From the NCBI GenBank assembly GCA_013003145.1, contig JABDLH010000191.1, forward strand, positions 1 to 12,462: a stretch of DNA of 12,462 nucleotides, read 5' to 3'. The notes below the pieces were generated by a model that did not search any database, was not told the origin of the DNA, and saw only the letters and a list, made by a program, of their open reading frames with translations. Below are positions 1 to 6,232 of the stretch, in pieces. Position 1 is the stretch's first letter, and each line of letters opens with the position of its first letter. The DNA is from Flavobacteriaceae bacterium. GTDB lineage: Bacteria; Bacteroidota; Bacteroidia; Flavobacteriales; Flavobacteriaceae. The position numbers and the translations under genes are program-made.

Positions 1-239
1 GGGGTGTGGAAACCATGTCTTACCTGTATAAGAAGTACGATGTTGACAGTGCCCAGTTCGTGGACAGCGATATTTATTATGCATCAAAACCGCTGCAGTA
101 CGAAAGCATGTATGAAGATATCGAAGCCCGGATCAAGGCAGTCAAAAAACAATTAGAAGACGAGCGAAAACGGAAAACGGATAGTATTAAGAAGGCTGCT
201 GAAGACAGGGAAAGCCCTGTTGATAAGAAAAAAGACTAA
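1..239 (+). CDS. DUF4296-like protein, C-terminal part (5' end outside window)
   Basis: The reading frame is open from the first bases of the window (codons in phase with position 3) and ends at TAA 237-239, so only about the last 79 residues are seen. The visible part has the pattern of the flavobacterial DUF4296 family: a YLYKKYDVDSAQF stretch (a tyrosine-rich helix followed by D-S-x-Q-F), then YYASKPLQYESMYEDIEARI, then a very charged Lys/Glu/Arg/Asp tail that could form a short coiled coil. Family members are usually short lipoproteins of unknown function, but the lipobox would lie upstream of this window and cannot be confirmed. The GTG at position 6 and the ATG at 15 are unlikely to be true starts because they fall inside the conserved part. 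Its stop lies seven bases from that of the convergent epimerase gene. Assignment is by remembered family pattern. Confidence 0.7.
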   Translation, partial: GVETMSYLYKKYDVDSAQFVDSDIYYASKPLQYESMYEDIEARIKAVKKQLEDERKRKTDSIKKAAEDRESPVDKKKD

Positions 240-246
240 TTACATC

Positions 247-1248
247 TTATTCCTGCAAGTATTGCTTGGCGGAGAACTGTATGGATGATGCTATCGGCTC
301 ATAGGTATAATTAAGCCTCTGTTTTACCTTACTGGTATTAAAGATTACCTGGCTTCTAAGGGAGGCTACCCGGTCCCTGGTCAATCTTCTCTTTGCTCCC
401 GTAAGTCTTGCACGGAACCAATCCAGTCTCCAGGCGATCTCCAGCGCCCAGAGCGGAATTTTTTTTGTTGGCGGAGCAACGCCCAGGGCACTGCTTAATA
501 ATTTTAAAAGTTCCTTATAGGTCATATTCTGGTTGACCAGGATGTACCTTTGGTTACGTTCATTTTGCTGCATAAGGCCCATCATGATTTTAACAACATC
601 ATTCACCCCTATGACCCCTGTTCCCCCGGGCGGATAGAATGAACGACCCTTAGCGGCAATATCAAAAAGCCTTCCACTGCTTCGCTCCCAGGACCCGGGT
701 CCTATTATCAGTCCTGGGTTAACAATCACTACTGCCATACCTTCCTGCGAACCTCTCCAGACCTCCATTTCTGCCCCGTGCTTGGTAAGGGCATATACGT
801 TGTTTACGGGGGTGAGTAGTTCATCTTCTTCTGTCGCTACTTCGTTGTTTACAGGACGGCCGATGGTAGCGATAGAACTTACGTAACACATTTCCTTTAC
901 CCCGGACGCCAGGCAGACGTTGACGAGATTGGCCGTGCCTGTAATATTAGCACGCCGAAGTGCTCGGTAATCATCAGGATCAAAAGAGACCAGGGCTGCG
1001 CAATGATAAACCGTTTCTATTCCCTGCAGGGCATTTTCCAGGGAAGGGATGTCTAGTAAGTCTCCTTTTATCCAATGCAATTTTTGCTGTAATTCCTGGG
1101 AGGAATGCCCATAATATTCCCAGGTCCTATATACCTGCTCCAGGCTTGCTTCATCTCGGTAGAGTGCACGGACCACCATTCCCTTGTTGAGAAGATGAAA
1201 GAGGAGGTGAGCCCCTACTAATCCTGTTCCGCCGGTCACAAAAATCAT
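247..1248 (-). CDS. NAD-dependent epimerase/dehydratase (extended SDR family)
   Basis: 333 residues, normal for extended short-chain dehydrogenases. The first Rossmann strand starts at residue 2 and runs straight into the dinucleotide motif TGGTGLVG (residues 5-12). Other hallmarks are D63 in the KGDLLD segment that contacts adenine, the YHCAA segment (81-85), serines 124-125 in CYVSS, and the catalytic pair Y152 and K156 in VYALTK. The C-terminal half is the more variable substrate-binding part, ending in basic helices around WRLDWFRARLTGAKRRLTR. The family oxidises, reduces or epimerises nucleotide-sugar or similar hydroxyl/keto substrates with NAD(P); the sequence does not tell which. The ATG at 1248 must be the start, because the next Met (residue 24) lies beyond the cofactor motif. 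It diverges from tyrS and converges on the DUF4296-like gene. Confidence 0.88.
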   Translation of the reverse strand: MIFVTGGTGLVGAHLLFHLLNKGMVVRALYRDEASLEQVYRTWEYYGHSSQELQQKLHWIKGDLLDIPSLENALQGIETVYHCAALVSFDPDDYRALRRANITGTANLVNVCLASGVKEMCYVSSIATIGRPVNNEVATEEDELLTPVNNVYALTKHGAEMEVWRGSQEGMAVVIVNPGLIIGPGSWERSSGRLFDIAAKGRSFYPPGGTGVIGVNDVVKIMMGLMQQNERNQRYILVNQNMTYKELLKLLSSALGVAPPTKKIPLWALEIAWRLDWFRARLTGAKRRLTRDRVASLRSQVIFNTSKVKQRLNYTYEPIASSIQFSAKQYLQE

Positions 1249-1252
1249 GGCT

Positions 1253-1260
1253 CAAATGTA
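1253..1260 (-). promoter_or_regulatory. Candidate -7 element for the epimerase gene
   Basis: The minus strand reads TACATTTG, a full match to the Bacteroidota -7 consensus TAnnTTTG. It ends only four bases before the ATG at 1248, so transcription would begin at or next to the start codon. No good -33 TTG lies 17-23 bases upstream; TGG at 1281-1283 is the nearest. The assignment rests on the consensus alone. Confidence 0.45.
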
Positions 1261-1314
1261 CTTAATTCATGTGGATATCTCCATCTAATGGGGAATCCGC
1301 CACAGGATTTCTTT

Positions 1315-1322
1315 TATATTTG
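1315..1322 (+). promoter_or_regulatory. Candidate -7 element for tyrS
   Basis: TATATTTG is a full match to TAnnTTTG and lies 28 bases upstream of the tyrS ATG, a spacing similar to that of several other promoters in this window. No convincing -33 TTG is present at 17-23 bases. With the element at 1253-1260 it makes 1249-1350 a divergent promoter region. Confidence 0.5.
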
Positions 1323-1350
1323 CAGCAACCTTTTAAAAAGATAAGATAGC

Positions 1351-2646
1351 ATGGTTTCTAACTTTGTGGAAGAACTGAAATGGCGGGGAATGCTTCACGA
1401 CGTAATGCCCGGAACAGAAGAACACCTTTTAAGCGGGATGCAGTCTGCCTACCTGGGCATAGACCCTACAGCAGATTCATTACACATCGGTCATATGGTG
1501 GGTGTTATGATGCTGAGACATTTTCAGTTGGCGGGGCATAAGCCTTTTGCACTTATCGGCGGAGCGACGGGAATGATCGGGGACCCTTCCGGTAAGTCTG
1601 AAGAGAGGAACTTACTGGATGAAACCACCTTGCGGATGAACCAGGAAGCGCTGAAAGAACAACTTTCAAGATTCCTGGATTTTGATAAGGCTACTGATAA
1701 TTCTGCAGTCCTGGTGAACAACTATGACTGGATGAAAGATTTTACTTTCCTAGATTTTATCCGGGACGTTGGTAAACACATTACCGTGAACTACATGATG
1801 TCCAAAGATTCTGTCAAGAAAAGACTCTCCTCGGACGCTAAAGAAGGAATGTCTTTCACAGAGTTCACCTACCAATTGGTCCAGGGATATGATTTCCTGC
1901 ACCTGTACAAAAACCACAATTGCACCCTGCAGATGGGTGGGAGTGATCAATGGGGTAATATCACCACCGGTACCGAGATGATTCGGAGAATTGAAGGCGG
2001 AAAGGGATACGCCCTGACCTGCCCCCTGATCACCAAGGCAGACGGGACCAAATTCGGGAAGACCGAGCAGGGGAACGTATGGCTCGATGCACACAGGACC
2101 TCTCCCTATGCCTTCTACCAATACTGGCTGAATACCTCCGATGAGGATGCCGAAAAGTATATCAAAATATTTACCTTCCTTTCCCGGGAAGAGATTGAAG
2201 CACTGATCAAAGAACACCAGGAAGCACCGCACCAGAGAAACCTGCAACGCAGGCTGGCCGAAGAAATTACCGTGATGGTACATTCGCAGGAAGACCTGGA
2301 TAAGGCTATAGCTGCCAGTAATATCCTGTTTGGGAAATCTACTTCTGAACAGTTGAAGGAGCTTGATGAAAATACCTTCCTCGAGGTGTTCGAAGGTGTT
2401 CCCCAGGCGGTGGTAAGCCGTTCGGAAATTGATGAAGGCTTGGATATTATTGCAGCCCTGGCTGCTAAAACAGGATTTCTCAGTTCTAATGGTGAGGCGC
2501 GGAGAGAGCTGAAACAGAATTCTATTGCCGTGAATAAGGAAAAGGTCAAAGAAGGATACCACATCAGAGAAACAGACCTCATCAATGAAAAATACGTGCT
2601 GCTGCAACGGGGGAAGAAAAATTATATGGTACTGGTAGTCGAATAA
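1351..2646 (+). CDS. tyrS: Tyrosyl-tRNA synthetase
   Basis: 431 residues, the usual length of the bacterial TyrRS form. This cytoplasmic class I enzyme charges tRNA-Tyr with tyrosine using ATP. The HIGH signature is at residues 45-48 (LHIGH) and the KMSKS-equivalent loop reads KFGKT at 234-238. The tyrosine pocket is recognisable in YQLVQGYDF (about 174-182) and in GGSDQWGNI (196-204), which also holds the conserved QWGN. The last roughly 80 residues fit an S4 RNA-binding domain ([17 protein letters not shown] segment). The start at ATG 1351 gives the normal N-terminus, with a [13 protein letters not shown] helix before the catalytic fold. It stands alone on its strand with its own promoter; the next gene begins 50 bases after its stop, with no strong terminator between. 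Nothing is missing. Confidence 0.98.
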   Translation: MVSNFVEELKWRGMLHDVMPGTEEHLLSGMQSAYLGIDPTADSLHIGHMVGVMMLRHFQLAGHKPFALIGGATGMIGDPSGKSEERNLLDETTLRMNQEALKEQLSRFLDFDKATDNSAVLVNNYDWMKDFTFLDFIRDVGKHITVNYMMSKDSVKKRLSSDAKEGMSFTEFTYQLVQGYDFLHLYKNHNCTLQMGGSDQWGNITTGTEMIRRIEGGKGYALTCPLITKADGTKFGKTEQGNVWLDAHRTSPYAFYQYWLNTSDEDAEKYIKIFTFLSREEIEALIKEHQEAPHQRNLQRRLAEEITVMVHSQEDLDKAIAASNILFGKSTSEQLKELDENTFLEVFEGVPQAVVSRSEIDEGLDIIAALAAKTGFLSSNGEARRELKQNSIAVNKEKVKEGYHIRETDLINEKYVLLQRGKKNYMVLVVE

Positions 2647-2684
2647 ATCTTCGGGCTTCTCGCCCCCGGCTGGCAAAAGCTTAC

Positions 2685-2692
2685 TATCTTAG
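2685..2692 (+). promoter_or_regulatory. Weak candidate -7 element for the ankyrin gene
   Basis: TATCTTAG differs from TAnnTTTG at one position and ends four bases before the ATG at 2697. No -33 TTG is seen at the right distance. It would give a leaderless message from ATG 2697, or a short leader if translation starts at ATG 2739. Read-through from tyrS is equally possible. Confidence 0.25.
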
Positions 2693-2696
2693 ATAA

Positions 2697-3359
2697 ATGG
2701 AGGTTTACAAACATGAGGTAGTCAGTGGGATCAATGAGATGTACGGTGAATTGTTGCGTTCCTGGACTTCATATGATTCAATAGCAGCTCACCTGGAGGC
2801 CTTGTCTTTGCGGCTATGGGAAGAAGTGAGCCGGGGGAATCACCTTGCTTTACAAGAAGTGCGGAATTACCATTGGAGCCACCTTGGACAGCCTGTAACT
2901 GTATTGAAGAATACCGGTTTGACCGAGGCCGATTGTAAGCAGACCATAGCTAATGAATACGGTTATCGCCGATGGTCAGAAGTGAACCACGTCCGCTATC
3001 CATACCATGTCAATTTTGAGAATTCGGTCGAATTACTGCTACAGGGTGATGAGGCGGGATTACGTGAATTACTGAGCGGAGACCCCGCTTTGATCAACCA
3101 GAAATCTCAATATGGGCACAGGGCAACCCTGCTTCATTATGCCGTGAGCAACGGGGTAGAGCTATGGCGGCAGTCCGTTCCCCTGAACTTGCCCCAAATG
3201 GTAGAATTGTTATTGGATAGCGGTGCAAACCCCAGGGCCAAAATGATGGTCTATAATGGAGAGTATACAGCCTCGGAACTACTGATGTCCAGTGAACACC
3301 CCCGGGCGGCCGGGGTTCTTGCGGATCTTCGTGATACCTTCAGCAAAGCTGTTTTATAA
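2697..3359 (+). CDS. Ankyrin-repeat protein
   Basis: 220 residues, no signal peptide or membrane segment, so probably cytoplasmic. The N-terminal 100 residues are helical and end in the motif DCKQTIANEYGYRRWSEV (79-96). That resembles the 'A-x-EYG-x-x-W-x-x-L' helix often found just before ankyrin repeats in bacterial proteins. Repeats follow at about 107-137 (VELLLQGDEAGLRELL), 143-176 (TLLHYAV, then VELLLDSGANP) and a degraded last one (185-215, ASELLMSSEHPRAAGVLADL). Ankyrin repeats bind proteins; no partner or enzymatic domain is visible. The start is uncertain: ATG 2697 is the longest, and ATG 2739 (residue 15) is also plausible. Its TAA (3357-3359) overlaps the last codons of the convergent acyl-protein synthetase gene. 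Confidence 0.82.
   Translation: MEVYKHEVVSGINEMYGELLRSWTSYDSIAAHLEALSLRLWEEVSRGNHLALQEVRNYHWSHLGQPVTVLKNTGLTEADCKQTIANEYGYRRWSEVNHVRYPYHVNFENSVELLLQGDEAGLRELLSGDPALINQKSQYGHRATLLHYAVSNGVELWRQSVPLNLPQMVELLLDSGANPRAKMMVYNGEYTASELLMSSEHPRAAGVLADLRDTFSKAVL
3300..3315. other. GC hairpin at the 3' ends of two convergent genes
   Basis: CCCCGG, loop GCGG, CCGGGG: a perfect six-base-pair GC stem with a tetraloop. It lies inside the last codons of the ankyrin gene and about 40 bases beyond the stop of the convergent acyl-protein synthetase. Only TTCTT follows on the plus strand and GTGTTC on the minus strand, so it is not a standard intrinsic terminator. It might still slow polymerase or protect 3' ends. 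It could also be simply codon-driven. Confidence 0.3.
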
Positions 3360-4331
3360 GACCATCAGGTTACAGCCCCTGATGTCCGAATGGTCAAACC
3401 GGCCAAGGACTTCAAAACTCCCGTCCTGGTATATTTTCCCCAAATCCTGGGTGGCAATAAAACTGCAGGAATCAACATTGGCCAGGTCCGTTATATTAAG
3501 TCCCCCGGAACGCCCATCAGCCTGCCAGCTCAGCGGGTCCTCCGGATCCCTGGCGGCAACCCGCATCCATGGAGGGCAGTAAAATCTTCCTTCTCCTTTA
3601 GAATAAGCCTGTGAAAGCAATTCGGTCATCCCGTATTCCGAATGAATTCGGTCGGTTCCGAAACCCTTCTTTAACAAGCGGTGCAATTCTTCCCTGACCA
3701 ATTCCTTGCGCCTGCCTTTCATTCCGCCGGTCTCCATGACCATGGTGTGCTCAAGTTGCATGGGGTGTTCTTCAATAAAGTCGAGCAGGGCAAAAGAGAC
3801 CCCGATAAGCAGTGTTGGAATCTTCCGTTCTTCCAGGGACTGTATGCGCTGCTCCAGGGCGTCTAATTCGTTGAGGTAAAAACCGCTTTCGGGATACTGG
3901 CTTCCGGCGATCATGTCAGCAACCATATATACCAGGGAAGAGCCGCTTCTCTCCAGGTAAGACGGTAATAGGGCAAGGACACAATAGTTGTTCACATCAC
4001 CATAAAACAGTTTGAAAGCTTCTCTAAAACTCTGTTCATAGACAGACAGGCGGAGCACCTTGTGCTTACTGCTTAAAGCCCCGGTAGTTCCACTACTCGT
4101 AAACACGGCCTCTGCATCCCCGCTGCCGCTAAGCACCTCTGCCGACTTAAAAAATTCAATGGGGAGGTATGGAATTTGTCCCGGTTCAGAAACCTTTGAT
4201 GGATTCCTGTCCAGCAGATCGCAGAACTGCTGATAGATCTTGTTCTCCCGGTACTGGTGGCGGAAGACTTCCATTGCTGCAGCATCGAATTCTTCGGGAT
4301 TGGATATGCTGAAAATGGTCCGGGTATCCAT
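3354..4331 (-). CDS. LuxE-like acyl-protein synthetase / acyltransferase
   Basis: 325 residues from ATG 4331. The frame stays open to an ATG at 4376, but those 15 extra codons lie inside the terminator of the upstream gene and encode an unconserved hydrophobic stretch, so 4331 is preferred. The protein resembles the LuxE family (adenylate-forming, ANL-like). TSSGTTG (78-84) is the nucleotide/phosphate-binding loop, METGGMKGRRKEL (199-211) follows, SEYGMTEL (231-238) is the A5-like motif, GLNITDLAN (277-285) comes next, and the C-terminus closes with the GRFDHSDIRGCNLMVL segment (310-325). LuxE activates fatty acids as acyl-AMP and transfers them to its own cysteine; here the substrate is unknown. 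No luxC- or luxD-like partner is nearby. The stop overlaps that of the convergent ankyrin gene by six bases. Confidence 0.8.
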   Translation of the reverse strand: MDTRTIFSISNPEEFDAAAMEVFRHQYRENKIYQQFCDLLDRNPSKVSEPGQIPYLPIEFFKSAEVLSGSGDAEAVFTSSGTTGALSSKHKVLRLSVYEQSFREAFKLFYGDVNNYCVLALLPSYLERSGSSLVYMVADMIAGSQYPESGFYLNELDALEQRIQSLEERKIPTLLIGVSFALLDFIEEHPMQLEHTMVMETGGMKGRRKELVREELHRLLKKGFGTDRIHSEYGMTELLSQAYSKGEGRFYCPPWMRVAARDPEDPLSWQADGRSGGLNITDLANVDSCSFIATQDLGKIYQDGSFEVLGRFDHSDIRGCNLMVL

Positions 4332-4349
4332 AGTTGATTTTGAGAGAAG

Positions 4350-4357
4350 CAAAAATA
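4350..4357 (-). promoter_or_regulatory. Candidate -7 element for the LuxE-like gene
   Basis: The minus strand reads TATTTTTG, a full match to TAnnTTTG, 18 bases before the ATG at 4331. It sits directly after the T-tract of the upstream terminator. Any -33 contact would have to overlap the terminator hairpin, and no TTG is seen at the right distance. Confidence 0.45.
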
Positions 4358-4359
4358 GG

Positions 4360-4389
4360 AAAATAAAAAGCCCCACTTAAGAGTGGGGC
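4360..4389 (-). terminator. Intrinsic terminator after the first sorting-domain gene
   Basis: On the minus strand GCCCCACT, loop CTTA, AGTGGGGC form a perfect eight-base-pair stem (4370-4389) followed by TTTTTATTTT (4360-4369). It begins 24 bases beyond the TAA at 4414. This is the clearest terminator in the window, and it separates the T9SS mini-protein gene from the LuxE-like gene on the same strand. Confidence 0.9.
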
Positions 4390-4413
4390 CCGGTCAATAT
4401 TACTGGAATTTCT

Positions 4414-4737
4414 TTATTTAACGACAAGCTTACGAGACATGGTCTTTTCATTTTCCCGCAGCTGTAATACATATACTCCGGGAACGAGCCTGGAGATATT
4501 TAATGTGCCCGTGGCAATTCTTTCTCGAAGAACTACTTTGCCAAATACATCAAATACAGTTACCTGTTTATTATCGTAATGCCCACTGTTGATATAAACA
4601 ACATCATCATAGGCAGGGTTAGGGTATATGCTGAACTCAGTTGAGTCCTTTTCCAGGTTCTTGTCCATACCGCTGCGTTGCTGTGCAGAGACAGACCATG
4701 TGCATACCAGTAAGAGGATAAAGTAGATTGTTTTCAT
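4414..4737 (-). CDS. Secreted mini-protein consisting of a T9SS type A sorting domain
   Basis: 107 residues. A Sec signal peptide (MKTIYF, then a hydrophobic core) likely ends at SVSA|QQ after residue 18. Only about 16 polar residues separate this from a complete T9SS C-terminal domain at 35-107. The domain markers are FSIYPNPA (35-42), VYIN (47-50), VTVFDVFGKVVL (59-70), LNISRLVPGVYVLQL (79-93) and the terminal SRKLVVK. In T9SS cargo this domain of about 70-75 residues directs outer-membrane export and is cut off or attached to lipid; here there is no passenger to export. The gene ends in a strong terminator and has its own candidate promoter. It is about 42% identical without gaps (31 of 73 positions by eye) to the sorting domain of the neighbour at 4923-5231. 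Confidence 0.9.
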   Translation of the reverse strand: MKTIYFILLLVCTWSVSAQQRSGMDKNLEKDSTEFSIYPNPAYDDVVYINSGHYDNKQVTVFDVFGKVVLRERIATGTLNISRLVPGVYVLQLRENEKTMSRKLVVK

Positions 4738-4767
4738 GCTTGATTGATTTGGGGCTCAATAACAAGG

Positions 4768-4801
4768 TAAAGATAGGTTACGCGTTTCGGAGGGGTCCCA
4801 A
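4768..4801 (-). promoter_or_regulatory. Candidate promoter of the first sorting-domain gene
   Basis: On the minus strand, TTG (4799-4801), 23 bases, then TATCTTTA (4768-4775), one mismatch from TAnnTTTG. It lies 30 bases upstream of the ATG at 4737. The spacing is at the upper limit for Bacteroidota promoters, so this is moderate evidence that the gene is transcribed separately from its neighbour. Confidence 0.4.
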
Positions 4802-4922
4802 ATTGTTGTGAACCCTAACTTTTTGTATGTCAACGGCTAAGGTAGTTTCCGTTCGTCGAAGAAATTGGTATTTGAACGAGAAGTCCTACAAGCTTGTAAG
4901 TGGTGACAGATGAGGAGAATAG

Positions 4923-5231
4923 CTATTTAATCACCAGTTTCCTTGTGGCGATTTTGTCTCCTTCCAATACCCTAAGCACGTATACTCCTGAATTTAATTC
5001 AGAAAGGCTCAGTTCCCTGCCCAGGATAGTGGTCTCCAGGACCTGGGTGCCGAGGACATCATAGATGAGAATCTTTTTGGGTGCGTTAAGGCTGGTATTG
5101 ATAAAGACCTTCCCTTCCGTGGCCGGATTGGGATACAATCGGAAGCCCGGAATATCGGCTTGGTTACCGGCATCCTGCCCGTAACTGAAAGCGACAAATA
5201 AGAAGAATACTAGTAGGTAAAGGTGCTTCAT
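4923..5231 (-). CDS. Second secreted mini-protein consisting of a T9SS type A sorting domain
   Basis: 102 residues with the same build as the gene at 4414-4737. The signal peptide (MKHLYL plus a Phe/Leu-rich core) probably is cut at SYG|QD after residue 18. About 11 linker residues follow, then a sorting domain at 30-102 with FRLYPNPA (30-37), VFIN (42-45), ILIYDVLGTQVL (54-65), LSLSELNSGVYVLRV (74-88) and the terminal TRKLVIK. The two domains align over 73 residues without a gap. The mature protein would be only about 84 residues. No hairpin plus T-tract follows the stop, so transcripts may run 185 bases on into the next mini-gene. It is divergent from the response-regulator gene across a 314-base gap. 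Its function beyond secretion targeting is unknown. Confidence 0.9.
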   Translation of the reverse strand: MKHLYLLVFFLFVAFSYGQDAGNQADIPGFRLYPNPATEGKVFINTSLNAPKKILIYDVLGTQVLETTILGRELSLSELNSGVYVLRVLEGDKIATRKLVIK

Positions 5232-5258
5232 ACACTAAGGTCTACAAATAGTGTACCA

Positions 5259-5289
5259 CAAAGATATAATTTTTAGGGTGTTAGGGTAA
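5259..5289 (-). promoter_or_regulatory. Candidate promoter of the second sorting-domain gene
   Basis: On the minus strand, TTA (5287-5289), 20 bases, then TATCTTTG (5259-5266), a full match to TAnnTTTG. The element ends 27 bases upstream of the ATG at 5231. The spacing fits the Bacteroidota -33/-7 arrangement, with one mismatch in the -33 triplet. Confidence 0.55.
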
Positions 5290-5490
5290 GCGAAGATGAA
5301 TTATATCCGATTTTTTATGAACCGAAAAAAATTGTGCTCTTTCGCTCGTGGGATATAGATGGTGTTTATTCCTTGAGTCGGTATTATCGCCTTGTTTTAT
5401 TGGGCTGGTAAGCTGTTTTTAATAATAGGGGATGCGGTAACATAAAATTCTGAGCGTGACTTTATTAACAATAAGACAATGCAGGATACT

Positions 5491-5520
5491 TTATACTTTT
5501 TAGTATTATATTTACTTTTG
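5491..5520 (+). promoter_or_regulatory. Candidate promoter of the two-component operon
   Basis: TTA (5491-5493), 19 bases, then TACTTTTG (5513-5520), a full match to TAnnTTTG, 25 bases before the ATG at 5546. Between the two elements lies an inverted repeat, ATACT TTTT AGTAT (5493-5506). The hexamer TACTTT occurs three times, at 5487, 5494 and 5513. These could be an operator, or just AT-rich promoter sequence. Confidence 0.5.
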
Positions 5521-5545
5521 AGCATTAAAACCTCGCGCAAACTCC

Positions 5546-6232
5546 ATGAAAAAACAGGATATAAAGATTCTTCTGGTAGACGATGAACCGGACATTTTAG
5601 AGATTTTATCATACAATCTGTCTGCAGAAGGATACCAGGTGTTCACTGCTGAGGACGGGGCAGAGGGTGTTGAAAAGGCTAAGAAGAAAAAACCCCACCT
5701 GATCATCCTGGATGTGATGATGCCGGAAATGGACGGAATTGAGGCTTGTGAACGCATCAGGAAGACTACGGGATTGGAAGATACGATCATCACATTCCTG
5801 ACGGCCAGGGGAGAAGACTATTCCCAGGTAGCCGGGTTTGAAGCCGGTGCTGACGACTATATCACCAAGCCGATAAAACCAAAAGTATTGGTGAGTAAGG
5901 TGAAAGCCTTGTTGCGAAGGCTTAAAGAAGACAGTGCGGAAAATGAAGATATCCTGGAAGTTGGTAAACTGGTGATCAATCGCGAAGAGTACAAGGTCGT
6001 GAATAAAGGGGAAGAGATCATCTTACCTCGTAAAGAATTTGAATTGCTGGCCCTGCTGGCGTCCAAGCCGGATAAAGTTTTTAAAAGGGAGGCTATATTA
6101 GATAAGGTCTGGGGTCAGGAAGTGGTTGTAGGAGGTCGTACTATAGATGTTCATATCCGTAAACTCCGTGAAAAGATCGGGGATGACCACTTTAAAACCG
6201 TAAAAGGCGTGGGTTACAAGTTTGTTCTCTGA
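5546..6232 (+). CDS. OmpR/PhoB-family response regulator
   Basis: 228 residues, typical of the family. The receiver domain spans about 5-122: acidic pocket D12-D13, phospho-acceptor D56 in LIILDVMMP, T86 in FLTARG and K108 in DYITKP, all in place. A winged-helix DNA-binding domain spans about 133-228, with LPRKEFELLALL, the recognition region GGRTIDVHIRKLREKI and the closing KTVKGVGYKF. It should act as a DNA-binding transcription factor when phosphorylated, most likely by the kinase encoded immediately downstream. That gene starts within this stop codon (TGATG, one-base overlap). The pair looks like PhoB/PhoR, but phosphate control cannot be proven from sequence. It is not PorX, the T9SS regulator, because PorX carries a PglZ-type output domain rather than a winged helix. 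The start at ATG 5546 gives the usual short N-terminus. Confidence 0.95.
   Translation: MKKQDIKILLVDDEPDILEILSYNLSAEGYQVFTAEDGAEGVEKAKKKKPHLIILDVMMPEMDGIEACERIRKTTGLEDTIITFLTARGEDYSQVAGFEAGADDYITKPIKPKVLVSKVKALLRRLKEDSAENEDILEVGKLVINREEYKVVNKGEEIILPRKEFELLALLASKPDKVFKREAILDKVWGQEVVVGGRTIDVHIRKLREKIGDDHFKTVKGVGYKFVL

Larger units (their letters stand above)
5232..5545. other. 314-base intergenic region, divergent promoters, no gene seen
   Basis: The ends hold the promoters of the sorting-domain gene (5259-5289, minus) and of the response regulator (5491-5520, plus). In the AT-rich middle I see two adjacent octamers, TTAGGGTG and TTAGGGTA (5273-5288), and an AT-only inverted repeat, ATTTTTT / AAAAAAT, at 5310-5332. 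I found no RNA gene, no conserved reading frame and no insertion-sequence remnant. Confidence 0.6.

Noticed and set aside
205..220. Perfect hairpin ACAGGG-AAAG-CCCTGT near the end of the DUF4296-like gene as a terminator
   Set aside because: It lies inside the coding region, and no T-tract follows it on either strand; on the minus strand the T-run precedes the stem.
2655..2670. GGGC-TTCTC-GCCC as the tyrS terminator
   Set aside because: The stem is only four base pairs and no T-tract follows.
1750..2676. Long open frame on the minus strand (308 codons) opposite tyrS
   Set aside because: It lies almost wholly antisense to an unmistakable tyrS, resembles no family and has cysteine- and proline-rich shadow composition.
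4887..4898. Palindrome TACAAGCTTGTA between the two sorting-domain genes
   Set aside because: A single 12-base palindrome with no T-tract and no second copy; it could be a binding site, but nothing supports it.
4414..5231. The two sorting-domain genes as pieces of one broken cargo gene
   Set aside because: Each has its own complete signal peptide, sorting domain, stop codon and candidate promoter, so they are separate genes rather than frameshifted fragments.
5273..5288. Telomere-like direct repeats TTAGGGTG / TTAGGGTA
   Set aside because: Only two eight-base copies are present, overlapping a promoter region; too little for a repeat array or a functional claim.
5546..6232. Response regulator next to T9SS-type genes as a possible PorX
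   Set aside because: PorX has a receiver fused to a PglZ-like domain and no winged helix; this protein is a plain OmpR/PhoB-type regulator.
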